DNA from: Philonthus cognatus
Lineage: Eukaryota > Arthropoda > Insecta > Coleoptera > Staphylinidae
Assembly (NCBI GenBank): GCA_932526585.2
Contig: OW052248.1
Location: 50,161,287 to 50,225,286 of the forward strand
Direction of reading: 5' to 3'
Length of the DNA: 64,000 bases
The translations under genes and the position numbers were made by a program. The first letter of the stretch is position 1. Each line of letters starts with the position of its first letter. Under the pieces are notes generated by a model that was given only the letters and a program-made list of their open reading frames with translations, was not told the DNA's origin and did no database searches. Of the stretch, positions 10,551 through 21,332 are shown in pieces.

Positions 10551-11334
10551 CACAAATTCAATTTTGATAAATGCGGGTGTCCCACAAGGAAGTGTCTTCG
10601 GTCTCATTCTTTATTTATTGTATACTAGCGGCATACCAACTCTAGATGTACAAATAGCTACATTTGCCGATGACACTGCTCTCCTGGTAGTTGACAATGA
10701 CTTGGAGAGTTCTAATAGAAAACTACAGATAGCGTGCGATAAAGTAGTAAATTGGACAAAACAATGGAAAATCAAGCTTAACGAAGTAAATTCAATTCAC
10801 ATTAACTTTACCAATAAAAAATAACAGAATGGTTACCATTAAGCATTAATGGCACAATAGTTATCCATGGAAGTACAGCTAAATATCTTGACATAACCAT
10901 CGACGCCAAACTGCGGTGAGAAGACCATGTGAAGAAGAAAAGAGCTGAACTTAGTTTCAAACACAAACAACACTATTTGCTACTGGGAAAAAAATCAAAG
11001 TTATCAATCCACAATAAATTATTAATTTACAACCAGGTATTAAAGCCCGTTTGGCTATATGGCATTCAACTTTGTACCAGTGACAGTAATATAAAATCAA
11101 TTCAAACCTTTTAAAATAAATCTTACGGAATATAGTATATGCTACGTGGTATGTTCGCAACTCTGACCTTTATAGAGATCTTGGAGTAGCGACTCTTAAA
11201 GAAGAGATTAAAAAGTATTTCTGGGGACCATGAAACCCGCCTTTTCACCCATGTAAACGCAGAGGCTCTTCAACTACTGGACAATCAACGCATCGTCCGA
11301 AGATTAAAGAGAAAGAAACCATCAGACCTTAATT

Positions 11335-11497
11335 AGTGAGCTGTGACTAAAAGCAGAGCATGGTGTGCGGGTGTACCTACTACATTAAAAATATCTGGAG
11401 AAAGTCAGTGGACTCTGGTTTAAAATTTTTAATACCTACTATTGTAAAATTAATGGTTAGTCTATTAGACTTATCACCCTAAGATATATACCATATA
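11335..11497. other. Probable 3' untranslated part of the Jockey copy
   Basis: Follows the last RT-like residues. The sequence resumes beyond the nested element at 13621 with an A-rich tail (AATCAAAAACAAAAAACAAA). Confidence 0.45.
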
Positions 11498-11965
11498 CAC
11501 AGAGAGTTTTAATTATCACAGAATATGCCAGAAAATGTTCACTACATTTTTTTATGTTCGATTTATTCTGGGACGCATCAAAGCATTGAGTGCGATGTGA
11601 TTGGCTACGATGTCCAATGATAATATAGTCAACCCAATTTACATTCTTCTGGGTGCGATTTCATTGGTTACGATTTTTAGTAGTTCTAATGCAAATTAGG
11701 ACTAATGTAAATAGGGTACATGTAACGTCAAAATAAAATATGTCAGTTATTAAATCTTGTGCGTTTCTGGTAAGTGCAGTGTGTGGGAATATGGAGCATA
11801 CTTTTTTGTCCAAAACAAGACATCGGCATTTCAAGATAATCAAGATTAATACTGTCGTGAAACATACAAGACGTTTTTCTTTTAAGTATACGTATTCCAA
11901 ATTCATTTTTCTGTAAATCTTTAGATATTCCTTGTTTTTTTTAAGTTTAATTTGGAGATTTAAAT

Positions 11966-12121
11966 AAGTGTTTTCCACTCCCAGACTAAGCATGAAGTAA
12001 AATTTCGAGTTTAGAAAAGCCCCGTGAAAATTTGTCTCGGGTCGCGCAGCGACCCGAGACAAATTTTCTGGGCTTTTCTAAACTCGAAATTTTACTTCAT
12101 GCGCCACGCGTATAAAACACA
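11966..12121 (+). repeat. FB palindrome, forward, core type 1
   Basis: Tip GGGTCGCGCAGCGACCC between GTCTC and GAGAC. Inner arm starts CCCCGTG on the S side and ends CTGGGC on the J side. Confidence 0.9.
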
Positions 12122-12165
12122 GATTTCAAGTGAAGTTCGGATATACATACATTTCACAGTATTTT

Positions 12166-12322
12166 AGTGTTTTATACGCGTGGCGCATGAAGTAAAATTT
12201 CGAGTTTAGAAAAGCCCAGAAAATTTGTCTCGGGTCGCTGCGCGACCCGAGATAAATTTTCACGGGGCTTTTCTAAACTCGAAATTTTACTTCATGCTTA
12301 GTCTGGGAGTGGAAAACACTCG
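12166..12322 (-). repeat. FB palindrome, reverse, core type 1
   Basis: Almost the exact reverse complement of 11966-12121. With the 44-bp spacer the pair forms a ~357-bp higher-order palindrome. Confidence 0.9.
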
Positions 12323-12390
12323 TTTATAGCATCGAATTGAACTCTTTTAAAAAACAACGAATGTAATGAGTTCAATTCGAAGCTATAAAC

Positions 12391-12546
12391 GAGTGTTTTC
12401 CACTCCCAGACTAAGCATGAAGTAAAATTTCGAGTTTAGAAAAGCCCCGTGAAAATTTGTCTCGGGTCGCGCAGCGACCCGAGACAAATTTTCTGGGCTT
12501 TTCTAAACTCGAAATTTTACTTCATGCGCCACGCGTATAAAACACA
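12391..12546 (+). repeat. FB palindrome, forward, core type 1
   Basis: Mirror image of 12166-12322 about a second centre near 12356 (spacer with CTATAAAC/GTTTATAG ends). Confidence 0.9.
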
Positions 12547-12593
12547 GATTTCAAGTGAAGTTCGGACATACAAACATTTCACAATATTTTATT

Positions 12594-12667
12594 GTTTTAT
12601 ACGCGTGGCGCATGAAGTTACTTCATGGCGCATGAAGTTACTTCATGCGCCATGCGTATAAAACACT
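12594..12667. repeat. Mini palindrome with two J ends
   Basis: GTTTTATACGCGTGGCGCATGAAG meets its complement twice (GTTACTTCATGGCGCATGAAGTTACTTC). The whole inner arm and tip are missing: an internal-deletion derivative. Confidence 0.8.
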
Positions 12668-12711
12668 AAAATATTGTGAAATGTATGTATATTCGAACTT
12701 CACTTGAAATC

Positions 12712-12868
12712 TGTGTTTTATACGCGTGGCGCATGAAGTAAAATTTCGAGTTTAGAAAAGCCCAGAAAATTTGTCTCGGGTCGCTGCGCGACCCGAGACA
12801 AATTTTCACGGGGCTTTTCTAAACTCGAAATTTTACTTCATGCTCAGTCTGGGAGTGGAAAACACTCG
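12712..12868 (-). repeat. FB palindrome, reverse, core type 1
   Basis: CTCAGTCTGGGAG replaces TTAGTCTGGGAG at the S end; otherwise like 12166-12322. Confidence 0.9.
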
Positions 12869-13650
12869 TTTATAGCTTCGAATTGAACTCTTTTAAAAAA
12901 CAACGAATGTCGGAAAATTTACAGCTTATGCATGTTTACCTAAAAAAAATTCACTGTATCTTTAATTTATTGTAAGTTACCCAGTCAATAAAGTAATAAA
13001 TACACTTACATTATCATTATTGAGTATTATCTTAGCAAATAAATGAAAATTAAAATATTTGCCAAATGAAGCAGCACACCTAACACCCCAGTGTTGTGCT
13101 GGCAGTAGACCTAGGTGCGGTACTTGCAAACCTGCCTTGCCACGCTCTTCAAATTTGGAATATTAATATTTAAAACTGCCGAAAGACACTTTTCTGACAG
13201 CATATTTGCTGGTACACCCAGAGCAACGTACTTAGGGTGGTCCTGATCAAATGGTTAACACGATACGCTGAATCAAAGTTCTTAATAATCTCCAGTGAAA
13301 TTGAAGCAATGTATAAACTTATCTTGAAATATTAGTAAACGGAAGTAACAGGAATCTGTTTTTCTATTATTTTTGCATTTAAGCTAAATCTGTTCTCCTC
13401 TTTCTCATTTTTCTTTTCTGTTTAGTATTAACATTCCATTAGGCGATTAATGAATGACGCATTTCATTTTGACGTTAAATGTAAGTTGCGTTAGAACTAC
13501 TAAAATCGGAGCCAATGAAATTGCACTCAATGCTTTGATGCATCCCAGAACACATCGAACATGGGAAAATTTACATCGAATATTTGTTGACATGTTCGGT
13601 GTTACATAAAACTCTCTGTATACCTTACTTAATCAAAAACAAAAAACAAA

Positions 13651-13800
13651 GTTGGCACAATTGGCACGATTGACATAAATTGGCGCAAGCTGAAATTGCG
13701 CCGATTTATGTCAACTGTCAATATAGTTTAAATGTCGGCTACCGCCGACTTATGTTAACTGTTATTATAGTCCAAATGTCGGCTGGCGACGACTGCTCAT
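13651..13800. repeat. GTCGGC hairpin satellite block
   Basis: Monomers of ~45-50 bp with ATGTCGGCTACCGCCGAC and TCAACTG-ATTATAGT phrases. It is the continuation of the repeat interrupted at 9884 by the Jockey insertion. Confidence 0.7.
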
Positions 13801-14910
13801 ACTACCGTTATTAAAGAATCAACCACCATAAGACCAATCGTAACATTAATTTGAGGTGGTTATAAATAATTGAAAATTGGTTTAGTTATTAATAAACAAA
13901 CATATTTCTGCCTGGTATCAAAAGTTGTTTAAATTCATAAAATTAGTGAAATGATATCCATATACGGATTTAAAAATTTGACAAAACCCCAAAACAATGT
14001 ACACGTTTGATTTTGCATTATTCGTACATTTTTTTAGAAAATGTTACACTTGACTTAATACTTTTATTATGTGGTTTAATCTTAATTTAGCTGGCAAAAG
14101 AGCTTGAAAATATAATGCTAATAGACCACTATCTCTATCTCGTAGTGTAAACTCACGCTAAGCTTAAAACACTATCTATTATTTAACTTATCTTATAATT
14201 GAGTCGTTTATAAATTGTCGTTGATATAAATTTAAAATTTAAATCAAACTTATCTAATAAAAGCTTTCAACTGAAAATCGCATTAACACCGAATGCAGCG
14301 AGTAAATTTATTTCATGGAGGATTAGAGCGAGAATTATTGCTCCATCTCATCGATATTTATTACCGGCAGCGGAAATAAATAGAATGTGGAAAGAATATA
14401 AAGAAAGGAGAGAAGTGTTACGAATAAAATCGAACGATTATTTATACAGACTTTTTTGCAGATAACATTGTAGTGAGAGAGTTTCCCTTTTATATTTTTC
14501 ATTTCCTGATCAAATTTATTGCCGGAACGTCAACATGAAATTGTATATTTGTAGATGAGTTGATAAGTGATTTCCATTTCACTTTCCGAACATTACTATG
14601 TAAGGAAAGTATTGTAATCATGCCAAAAATCCGACTATCCAATTTTGGCATTTCTTTGCGTTTTCAGGTTTCCGAGTATAATATTGATATTTTTATGATA
14701 TATATATGTATTTATGTGTGTATGTATGTACGCGTGTGCACCTTGTGAGCACGCTAACTTGTGAAGGTAATACACAATCGATTTCAAATTTTGCAGGTAC
14801 GTTGTTGACCTTGGCTGAATTGTCGCTAGTGTTTTTGAGTCAAATAGCACTTTCGGTTTAGTCAGAAGTGACATCAACTTTTTTTTCCTAAATATACATA
14901 GTGATTATAT
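13801..14910. other. A+T-rich spacer
   Basis: The first ~90 bp repeat 8985-9070. GGAAAGTATTGTAATCATGCC near 14602 resembles the internal end of the MITE at 25814. Otherwise no gene or structure seen. Confidence 0.5.
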
Positions 14911-15438
14911 CAGGTGTTCATTTAAAAACCTGATCGAGAAGGCTTTTTTGATAAAAGGAAATGGAATGAAAAAGTGAAGTCGCAGCTTAATTTACGTTTT
15001 GTCATGCCTGACATATATGTCAGATTAATCAGTAACTCATTAATTTGCCTTTTTCTTATAGTTGTTGTTTTGTTTCTTCTTCTTTCGAGTAAGTGGGCAT
15101 TAAAATACCGAATAAAATTAAAAAAAACTTTTACAAAACTGATTTAAATTAACATTGACAGGAGCGACTGAATAATTCACGTACCATCGGTGGAAATACT
15201 TTGAATTTGTCAGTTAATTGTCATTTGATGTATCAAAAATGATGATCCCTTGCTTGTAACAGTGTTTCGATAACCATAATATAACCTTTCCTTAATAAAC
15301 CTGACTGAACCGGTATAAATGTGGTGATGTTTGATATTATTCAATTTTCGATTTGTCCCAACATTTTATGTCCACCGATGGTACGACCTATTTTAGAATG
15401 TTTTGAAAATTTGATAGGGTTTTTAACTGAACACCTCG
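14911..15438. mobile_element. Putative MITE with ~25-bp TIRs
   Basis: CAGGTGTTCATTTAAAAACC at the left is mirrored by GGGTTTTTAACTGAACACCTC at the right, with TA-containing flanks. The interior of ~480 bp has no coding capacity. The last base pairs of the two ends do not match perfectly. Confidence 0.6.
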
Positions 15439-16093
15439 TATTTGATTCATAGAAAGTATATATAATTCTACAAATAGTCATGTTTTTCTATAAATATATC
15501 TTTATAAAACAGAGTTATTAAGAAAAATGTTCAACATTGAACATGTTTCGATTTATTTGTGATGATATCTATTTTGTACGATTGCAAAAATCCCAAACAC
15601 GTTCACAATTAACAATTCGGTCATCAGATAATTTCCCAACAGTTGGCAGTAAACTCTCAACTGTTGTCTCTGATGAACGGGCCCATTGATTTTGAGAACG
15701 GGCATCCTGCATATCTAAATGAAGTCACTTTTGACAGGTATCACATTCACATTAGATACGAAACGTCATCACACTCGATGGCGTAGAGGTTAAGCATCCA
15801 CCTGACATTATTTAAAATGTTTTATCTTTGATTTCTTACATACAAAATATATATACTGAATCAAAGTCTTTGGAAAATTAAGGAGGGTCTACTCCAGATT
15901 TTCTGTTTTCAGTTTGAGTTGTTATTGTTATTTATAAAAATACGAGAAGTGAATATAAGAAGTGATTAAAAATTGGTCAAACTGGAAAGAAAATCATACA
16001 TGTTAAAAGTTGACTGAAACATCAACTCTATTTATTTTAGTCATAAATTTTACAATAAAATAACTGCAAAATAAGTTTGATTGATATTCTAAC
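15439..16093. other. A+T-rich spacer
   Basis: No gene or repeat recognised. Confidence 0.5.
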
Positions 16094-16254
16094 GAGTGTT
16101 TCCAATCCTAGATTAAGCATGAAGTCAAATTTCGAGTTTAGATAAGCCTAAAAATTTGGCCCGGGAGCGTAGCGAAGCGAAGCGACCGAGCCAAATCAGG
16201 CTTTTCTAAACTCGAAATTTTACTTCATGCTTAATCAAAAACTGAAAACACTCG
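16094..16254. repeat. FB palindrome with two S-type ends
   Basis: Both outer flanks read GCATGAAG next to TTAATC and end in ACACTCG. The tip is a GGAGCGTAGCGAAGCGAAGCGACC variant. The symmetric ends suggest formation by copying one arm onto the other. Confidence 0.75.
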
Positions 16255-16601
16255 AGGTTTCCATTGAACGCTTTTATAAAATCATGGAATGCCTGAAAAT
16301 TTACCGCGAATACATCGGGACATGTATATTTAAAAGAAACATATTCTGTATGTATTAGTTACATGACCTTTTTACCTAAATGGAAATTTGAACCAATTAA
16401 AAGTACATTTACAACTTACTTAGAAATCAATTTTAAATAATAAACATAATACAGGAATTTGCAAACACTGTATTAACAACAATCATTTTATAGATACCAA
16501 TAATTTTAAGATTTTATGCTCAGGTAATAAGGGACAAATTTTAAATCTCAGAGAGGGCTTAGAAATTAATAAAGCCATAAAATGCGGAAAAAACCTCGTC
16601 A
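16255..16601. other. A+T-rich spacer
   Basis: Nothing recognised. Confidence 0.5.
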
Positions 16602-16705
16602 ACGACAACGAGGAGATTTGGAATTCCCCAATTGCAAAATCCCTTATTATAATCAGGTAATAAGGGATTTTGCAATTGGGGAATTCCAAATCTCCTCGTT
16701 GTCGT
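16602..16705. repeat. Perfect 48-bp-arm hairpin, 8-nt loop
   Basis: Left arm 16602-16649, loop 16650-16657, right arm 16658-16705, with no mismatch that I can see. The arm includes GAATTCCCCAATTGCAAAATC. It is unrelated to the FB family. Confidence 0.85.
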
Positions 16706-17270
16706 CGTTATATAAGCCGGTCGGTTTCTTCTGTAATCCACTCTTGATAATGCCGTAAAAAGCGAAACTAGTCGAGTAAATAGAAACAAATAGTGAAACA
16801 GACCAAGTGTTTTTAATTTATCCTTTAATATTATTTCAAAATGTTTCACAAAGTGATAAATGAGAAAGTTATTCAAGAAATATTATTTAGTTTTAATGAA
16901 AACTTACTCTCCATTACATTATTGAACTACAACTAATTTCAACTTAAATCGAGATTACTTTGCTCTCACTTAAATGGAATTTAAACTTAGTTTCAATCAA
17001 ACTGTTAATGAACAAACCGTTCATAAAAAATCGCCCAGTTATATCATACCCTTCGAAATAGGATTTAATTAAATCCTGTATAAATGGTGCATGCGCCAGG
17101 TTGTGTTCAACTAAGTACCAAATAGTTATCGAATTAGATAACATTAATAAGCGAAACATTTGAATTAAATATTAATCATCACATTAATGAAAGTTAGTAT
17201 CCATTTTAAACAATAAGTTACCTAATAATATAAGGAGCGATAACAGAAAGTCGATAATTAGTCGAGTTGC
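16706..17270. other. A+T-rich spacer
   Basis: Nothing recognised. Confidence 0.5.
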
Positions 17271-17309
17271 TTGACATTACAACAATGTTTTGCATTGTTG
17301 TAATGTCAA
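17271..17309. repeat. Short hairpin, 17-bp arms
   Basis: TTGACATTACAACAATG and its exact complement around TTTTG. CGATAACAGAAA repeats on both outer sides. Confidence 0.75.
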
Positions 17310-19201
17310 AATCGATAACAGAAAAACGAATATTAGGCGAATAGCTTTTAAAATTATAATAACATGATGGTCATGATACTATGACACTGTCATTAAGTTT
17401 TTTAATAAAAAGTGTCACCAAAATGTTTAACGTGTTTTGCCAACAAGATAATTATGCTCTGGATGGAAATAGATCACTTGTTTTTGGTAAATTTTGATAA
17501 ATTATCTACCCAAATATATCGCGAGCGTGGATGACTTATCAAAAAAAAATCGTACCAGTTACCGTTTAGTAATTCATCTCGACATACCATTCGTTGTCAA
17601 TTGATTATTAACCTGGAGCTAACGCTCTCGGTTAATAATCAGACAAAAAATGTTATTATCTCGTTAAAATACTCGGTACCTTGTTACCACAAAATCTATT
17701 TTTTGATAACTAACCTCGATCTTGGTATATTACTACCCATAATAAGTGAGTAAATAGTTAGTAGTCTAATAACTTATATTTATTTTTATAATATTGCTTA
17801 ATACTTAACAAAACAACCCAATTACAAAGTAGTACTAAAATAATGTGAACTCTCCAAGTAATGCACATAAACAGAACAAAGTTAACAAAATATGAAGACT
17901 AAAATCATCTGTTGGAGTAATGTAAATACATAGATAATTAACCAGAAAATGGTGTGTATTAAAAATCAGCAATATATTATTTAGATCCCGAAATAAAAAG
18001 TAAGCCCAAAAACCACAGTAAAAATTGTTCGACATTTATTAAATTATTTACAAAATAATTAGCAAAATTAGTCAATTCACATTATACCTGTAATTTAATT
18101 TAGTTGTGGTGAATGCGCAAGGATGTATTCAATTTAAAATTATTTATCTGATTATTACAATATAAAGCAGTTTTAGTTCATTAATAAACTTGTTATTAAC
18201 TGCTTAGTAGACTGTTATAACTATTTTCTAGAATCTAATAATAAACCAGTGTATTTTTTAAAATATAAATAATTATATAAAAAATAAAATAACAATAGAA
18301 ATATTTAGTTGTGTAAAATAATACATTTCGAGCGAATTTAGCTCTTTAAAACATCACAAGAATTAATTAAAAGACATGTCACCAGATTAAATCTTTAAAC
18401 AAAATGATATCCTATATTTCATAAACGAAATGTTGTATAAAGTTCTAACAATAAAAAATAATACCACATTTATTCAGTCACAGATAAATATATTTATGTA
18501 AAAGAATGATATCTATTTTTAGAATCTAACTACACTCACGTAATTAACTTCGTGATAAAATCGCATCCATAAAACAAAAGAATAATTTTACAGTAACGTG
18601 AAACAAGCTTCATAAAGCAAACAAATATCGCCTCACTAGCTTGATTAAAATGCATTACAGTGCTGCATTTAAATATAATCTTTTAATTTAAATGCTAATT
18701 CTGGTATTTCCTTCTCGATATTTCGCTTAACTTGTGCAAAACATTTTCAGGTTATAAGTTATGTAATAATTTACTGAAATTTGCCAATTATAAAACCTAC
18801 AATAATGAACTATCTAGAGAAAATATGAAGTAAGTAAACAGTTATGAAAATAATGTATGAATTGTAGAATTAATATAATTTTTTATTAAAGATTTTAATT
18901 GTTTATTATCCTAAATTTTCTATTTCTTTCATAACTATAGTATACATTAGAGATTGTATATATGTAGGTATTTATTAACTCAAAATAGCCTAATTTGAAA
19001 ATCAAGCTTTTGAATAAAAATGGTTTGCGGGATTCTCAAACTACTTGACTTGATTTCGGGGCATTTTGATCACCCATACCCTCCCCCCCTGGCTACAGCC
19101 TTGCTGGGAGATACACGGTACCTACCGTGCGTTTTTTATCTCTAAACATACAATTAGACCATTTAAAATGGTCTGTGTTCAGTTTTAAAAAACACAGTCC
19201 G
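17310..19201. other. Long A+T-rich stretch without a gene
   Basis: A small hairpin (GATTATTAACC / GGTTAATAATC, about 17600-17640) is the only structure noted. Frames are short and low-complexity. Confidence 0.5.
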
Positions 19202-19286
19202 CGTCCACGCGTCCAAATCCAAACGTTTAGGCTATTCTAAACTCGAAATTTTACTTTATGCTTAGTCTGGGAGTGGAAAACACTCG
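19202..19286 (-). repeat. FB right half (S end)
   Basis: Only GCGTCC...AAACTCGAAATTTTAC...CTGGGAGTGGAAAACACTCG; the J half is absent. Confidence 0.75.
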
Positions 19287-19390
19287 TTTATTCCATGGTA
19301 TACAGGTTTTTTTTTCTTTGTATGCACACGCTGTAAATTCTCCGAAATTTGCTCTTTATTTTAAAAGTCTTCAATTTGAAGCTATAAACA

Positions 19391-19539
19391 AGTGCTTTCC
19401 ACTTCCAGACTAAGTATGAAGTAAAATTTCAAGTTTAGAAAAGCCTGAGCATTTGGATTTGGACGCGTAGCGTCCAAATCCAAACTTAGGCTTTTCTAAA
19501 CTCGAAATTTTACTTCATGCGCCACGCGTATAAAACACT
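19391..19539 (+). repeat. FB palindrome, forward, core type 3
   Basis: Tip TTTGGACGCGTAGCGTCCAAA. First of two ~487-bp composite tandem units (forward type 3 plus reverse type 1), which restart at 19877. Confidence 0.85.
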
Positions 19540-19615
19540 AATTTCAAGTGAAGTTTAAAATATAGTTGTAAATCAGAATGCTGAAGCAGTATAATTTGAA
19601 CTTCATTTTAAACCA

Positions 19616-19776
19616 GGGTTTTGTACGCGTGGCGCATGAAGTAAAATTTCGAGTTTAGAAAAGCCCCGTGAAAATTTGTCTCGGGTCGCTGCGCGACCCT
19701 CGACAAATTTTCTACGCGGGGCTTTTCTAAACTCGAAATTTTACTTCATGCTTAGTCTGGGAGTGGAAAACACTCG
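19616..19776 (-). repeat. FB palindrome, reverse, core type 1
   Basis: Inner arms GCCCCGTG and CTACGCGGGGC. The stem is imperfect because the left reads GTCTCGGG and the right CCCTCGAC. Confidence 0.85.
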
Positions 19777-19876
19777 TTTATTCCATGGTATACAGGTTTT
19801 TTTTCTTTGTATGCACACGCTGTAAATTTTCCGAAATTTGTTCTTTTTTTAAGTCTTCAATTTGAAGCTATAAACA

Positions 19877-20024
19877 AGTGCTTTCCACTTCCAGACTAAG
19901 TATGAAGTAAAATTTCAAGTTTAGAAAAGCCTGAGCATTTGGATTTGGACGCGTAGCGTCCAAATCCAAACTTAGGCTTTTCTAAACTCGAAATTTCACT
20001 TGATGCGCCACGCGTATAAAATGC
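19877..20024 (+). repeat. FB palindrome, forward, core type 3
   Basis: Second tandem copy of 19391-19539; the J end is slightly decayed (TATAAAATGCT). Confidence 0.85.
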
Positions 20025-20103
20025 TAATTTCAAGTGAAGTTACTCAAAATATAGTTGTAAATCAGAATGCTGAAGCAGTATAATTTGAACTTCATCTTAA
20101 ACC

Positions 20104-20265
20104 AGGGTTTTGTACGCGTGGCGCATGAAGTAAAATTTCGAGTTTAGAAAAGCCCCGTGAAAATTTGTCTCGGGTCGCGCAGCGACCCGAGACAAATTTT
20201 CTACGCGGGGCTTTTCTAAACTCGAAATTTTACTTCATGCTTAGTCTGGGAGTGGAAAACACTCG
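20104..20265 (-). repeat. FB palindrome, reverse, core type 1
   Basis: Second tandem copy of 19616-19776, but here the right arm reads CCCGAGAC, so the stem is perfect where the first copy is not. Confidence 0.85.
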
Positions 20266-21002
20266 TTTAAAGCTTCAAATTGGAGTTTTTAAGAAAAAGA
20301 ACGAATATCGGAAAATTTACAGTGCATGAATATAAAGAAAAACTCCCTGTATACAATGCGTTTTTTTTATCTCTCAACATACAAATTCCGAGCATGTACA
20401 ATTTTCTATGTTCAGCTTTAAGAAACACACCTCAAATTATTCGTTTGGTTGCAAACTGTTAAGGCGCAAGGCGATTGAAGTGTGTTTTTTAAAACTGAAC
20501 ACAGGAATTTTATATGGTCGGAATTTGTATGTTCAGAAATAAAAAAAACGTATAGTATATATGTCACGGTACATATAACTGCCCATGTAAGAAAACATTT
20601 GTATTGTCCATTTTTCGACAAAAAGTAATTTTTTGCCAAAACTGTTACTTAAAAGAGGAAATTAAAATTACTATTTTTATTATTAAATGTTAAATTTACT
20701 ATAGACGCCGCTCAGAAATTAAGAAAACATCACAAGTGATAATAGAGAAGAACCTTTTGTTATAATTTGTCATATATTTTTGACGTTTATATATTTGTTG
20801 TAAAAATATGTTATTTCTGTAAATTTCTTAAATAAGCATATTATTATCAAGCTTAACTCATAATTCTATAAAGTCAAAATTCAACACTATTCTCTCAATC
20901 GAATTTTATCATGTTCAATATAAAGTCAAATTTAAAAATTCTTTATAGTAATATTATTTCTAAGCGTGCCAAAACATTTGATGAAGAATAGTATATTGTA
21001 CA
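20266..21002. other. A+T-rich spacer
   Basis: No supported gene. Confidence 0.5.
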
Positions 21003-21106
21003 ACGAGAGTGGATATGACGCTTATATCTCACGACGGCAAGTTTGGGGCACGACGCCGTAGGCAAGTGCCCAAATGCGGAGTGAGATATAAGCCATATCC
21101 ACTTGA
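21003..21106. repeat. Imperfect hairpin, ~26-bp arms
   Basis: GAGTGGATATGACGCTTATATC is mirrored by GATATAAGCCATATCCACT. A half copy occurs at about 23095-23125. Confidence 0.65.
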
Positions 21107-21332
21107 GTTTGATAGTCAACTTTTCATCGGACTAGTGAAAAAAAACGGAATTAATAGTTAAAAATTATTACAATAATTATTATATGCTCAAAAAATGTAA
21201 TTATAGAAAATACAGTAAACGTATGCAGTGCTTACACACAATAGTGTGTAAGTTCAAAATTAATTTCATAACTATTTATTCTATTTAACATAGCATATAA
21301 TTCTTAGGTATATGGTTTAAGTTCTTGGTATA

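Larger units (their letters stand above)
10039..10566 (+). mobile_element. Hammerhead dimer (retrozyme-like) insertion with 12-bp TSD
   Basis: 528 bp inserted exactly between codons of the RT pseudogene and flanked by ATAAATGCGGGT at 10027-10038 and 10567-10578. It holds two ribozymes whose cleavage sites are 283 nt apart, that is, a little over one monomer plus flanks. The first ~50 bp (ATTAATGATTTCGATAGC...) are an inverted copy of monomer sequence found at about 10375-10425. An inverted 5' piece plus tandem terminal repeats is typical of Penelope-like insertions; small tandem ribozyme units with TSDs also fit animal retrozymes. No protein is encoded. Confidence 0.85.
9883..11334 (+). pseudogene. 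5'-truncated Jockey-type reverse transcriptase, split by a ribozyme insertion
   Basis: The frame enters at AFDKVWQEGL (RT motif A), runs to DINAG at 10038, is interrupted by 10039-10566, and resumes at 10567 as INAGVPQGSVFG with FADDTAL (catalytic DD) near 10666. A stop at 10822 and a frame change follow. The C-terminal region is recognisable in another frame, for example AKYLDITIDAKLR at about 10880 and SIHNKLLIYNQVLKPVW at about 11004, down to about 11334. It differs in sequence from the 4-8 kb element but belongs to the same broad clade. The target words AAGTTGGC at 9877-9884 and 13649-13656 suggest the whole insertion spans 9885-13648, ending in an A-rich tail. Confidence 0.8.
11498..13618. 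mobile_element. Non-autonomous TIR element, 2.1 kb, filled with FB palindromes
   Basis: The left end CACAGAGAGTTTTA and right end TAAAACTCTCTG are flanked by TA. The inverted similarity continues inward about 200 bp (GGGACGCATCAAAGCATTGAG against CTCAATGCTTTGATGCATCCC). Inside are five FB palindromes and no transposase. TA flanks suggest a Tc1/mariner-type source. Confidence 0.65.

Noticed and set aside
15661..15710. CTGATGA near 15665 as another hammerhead
   Set aside because: No GAAA follows a stem at the right distance, and no stem III or cleavage triplet.
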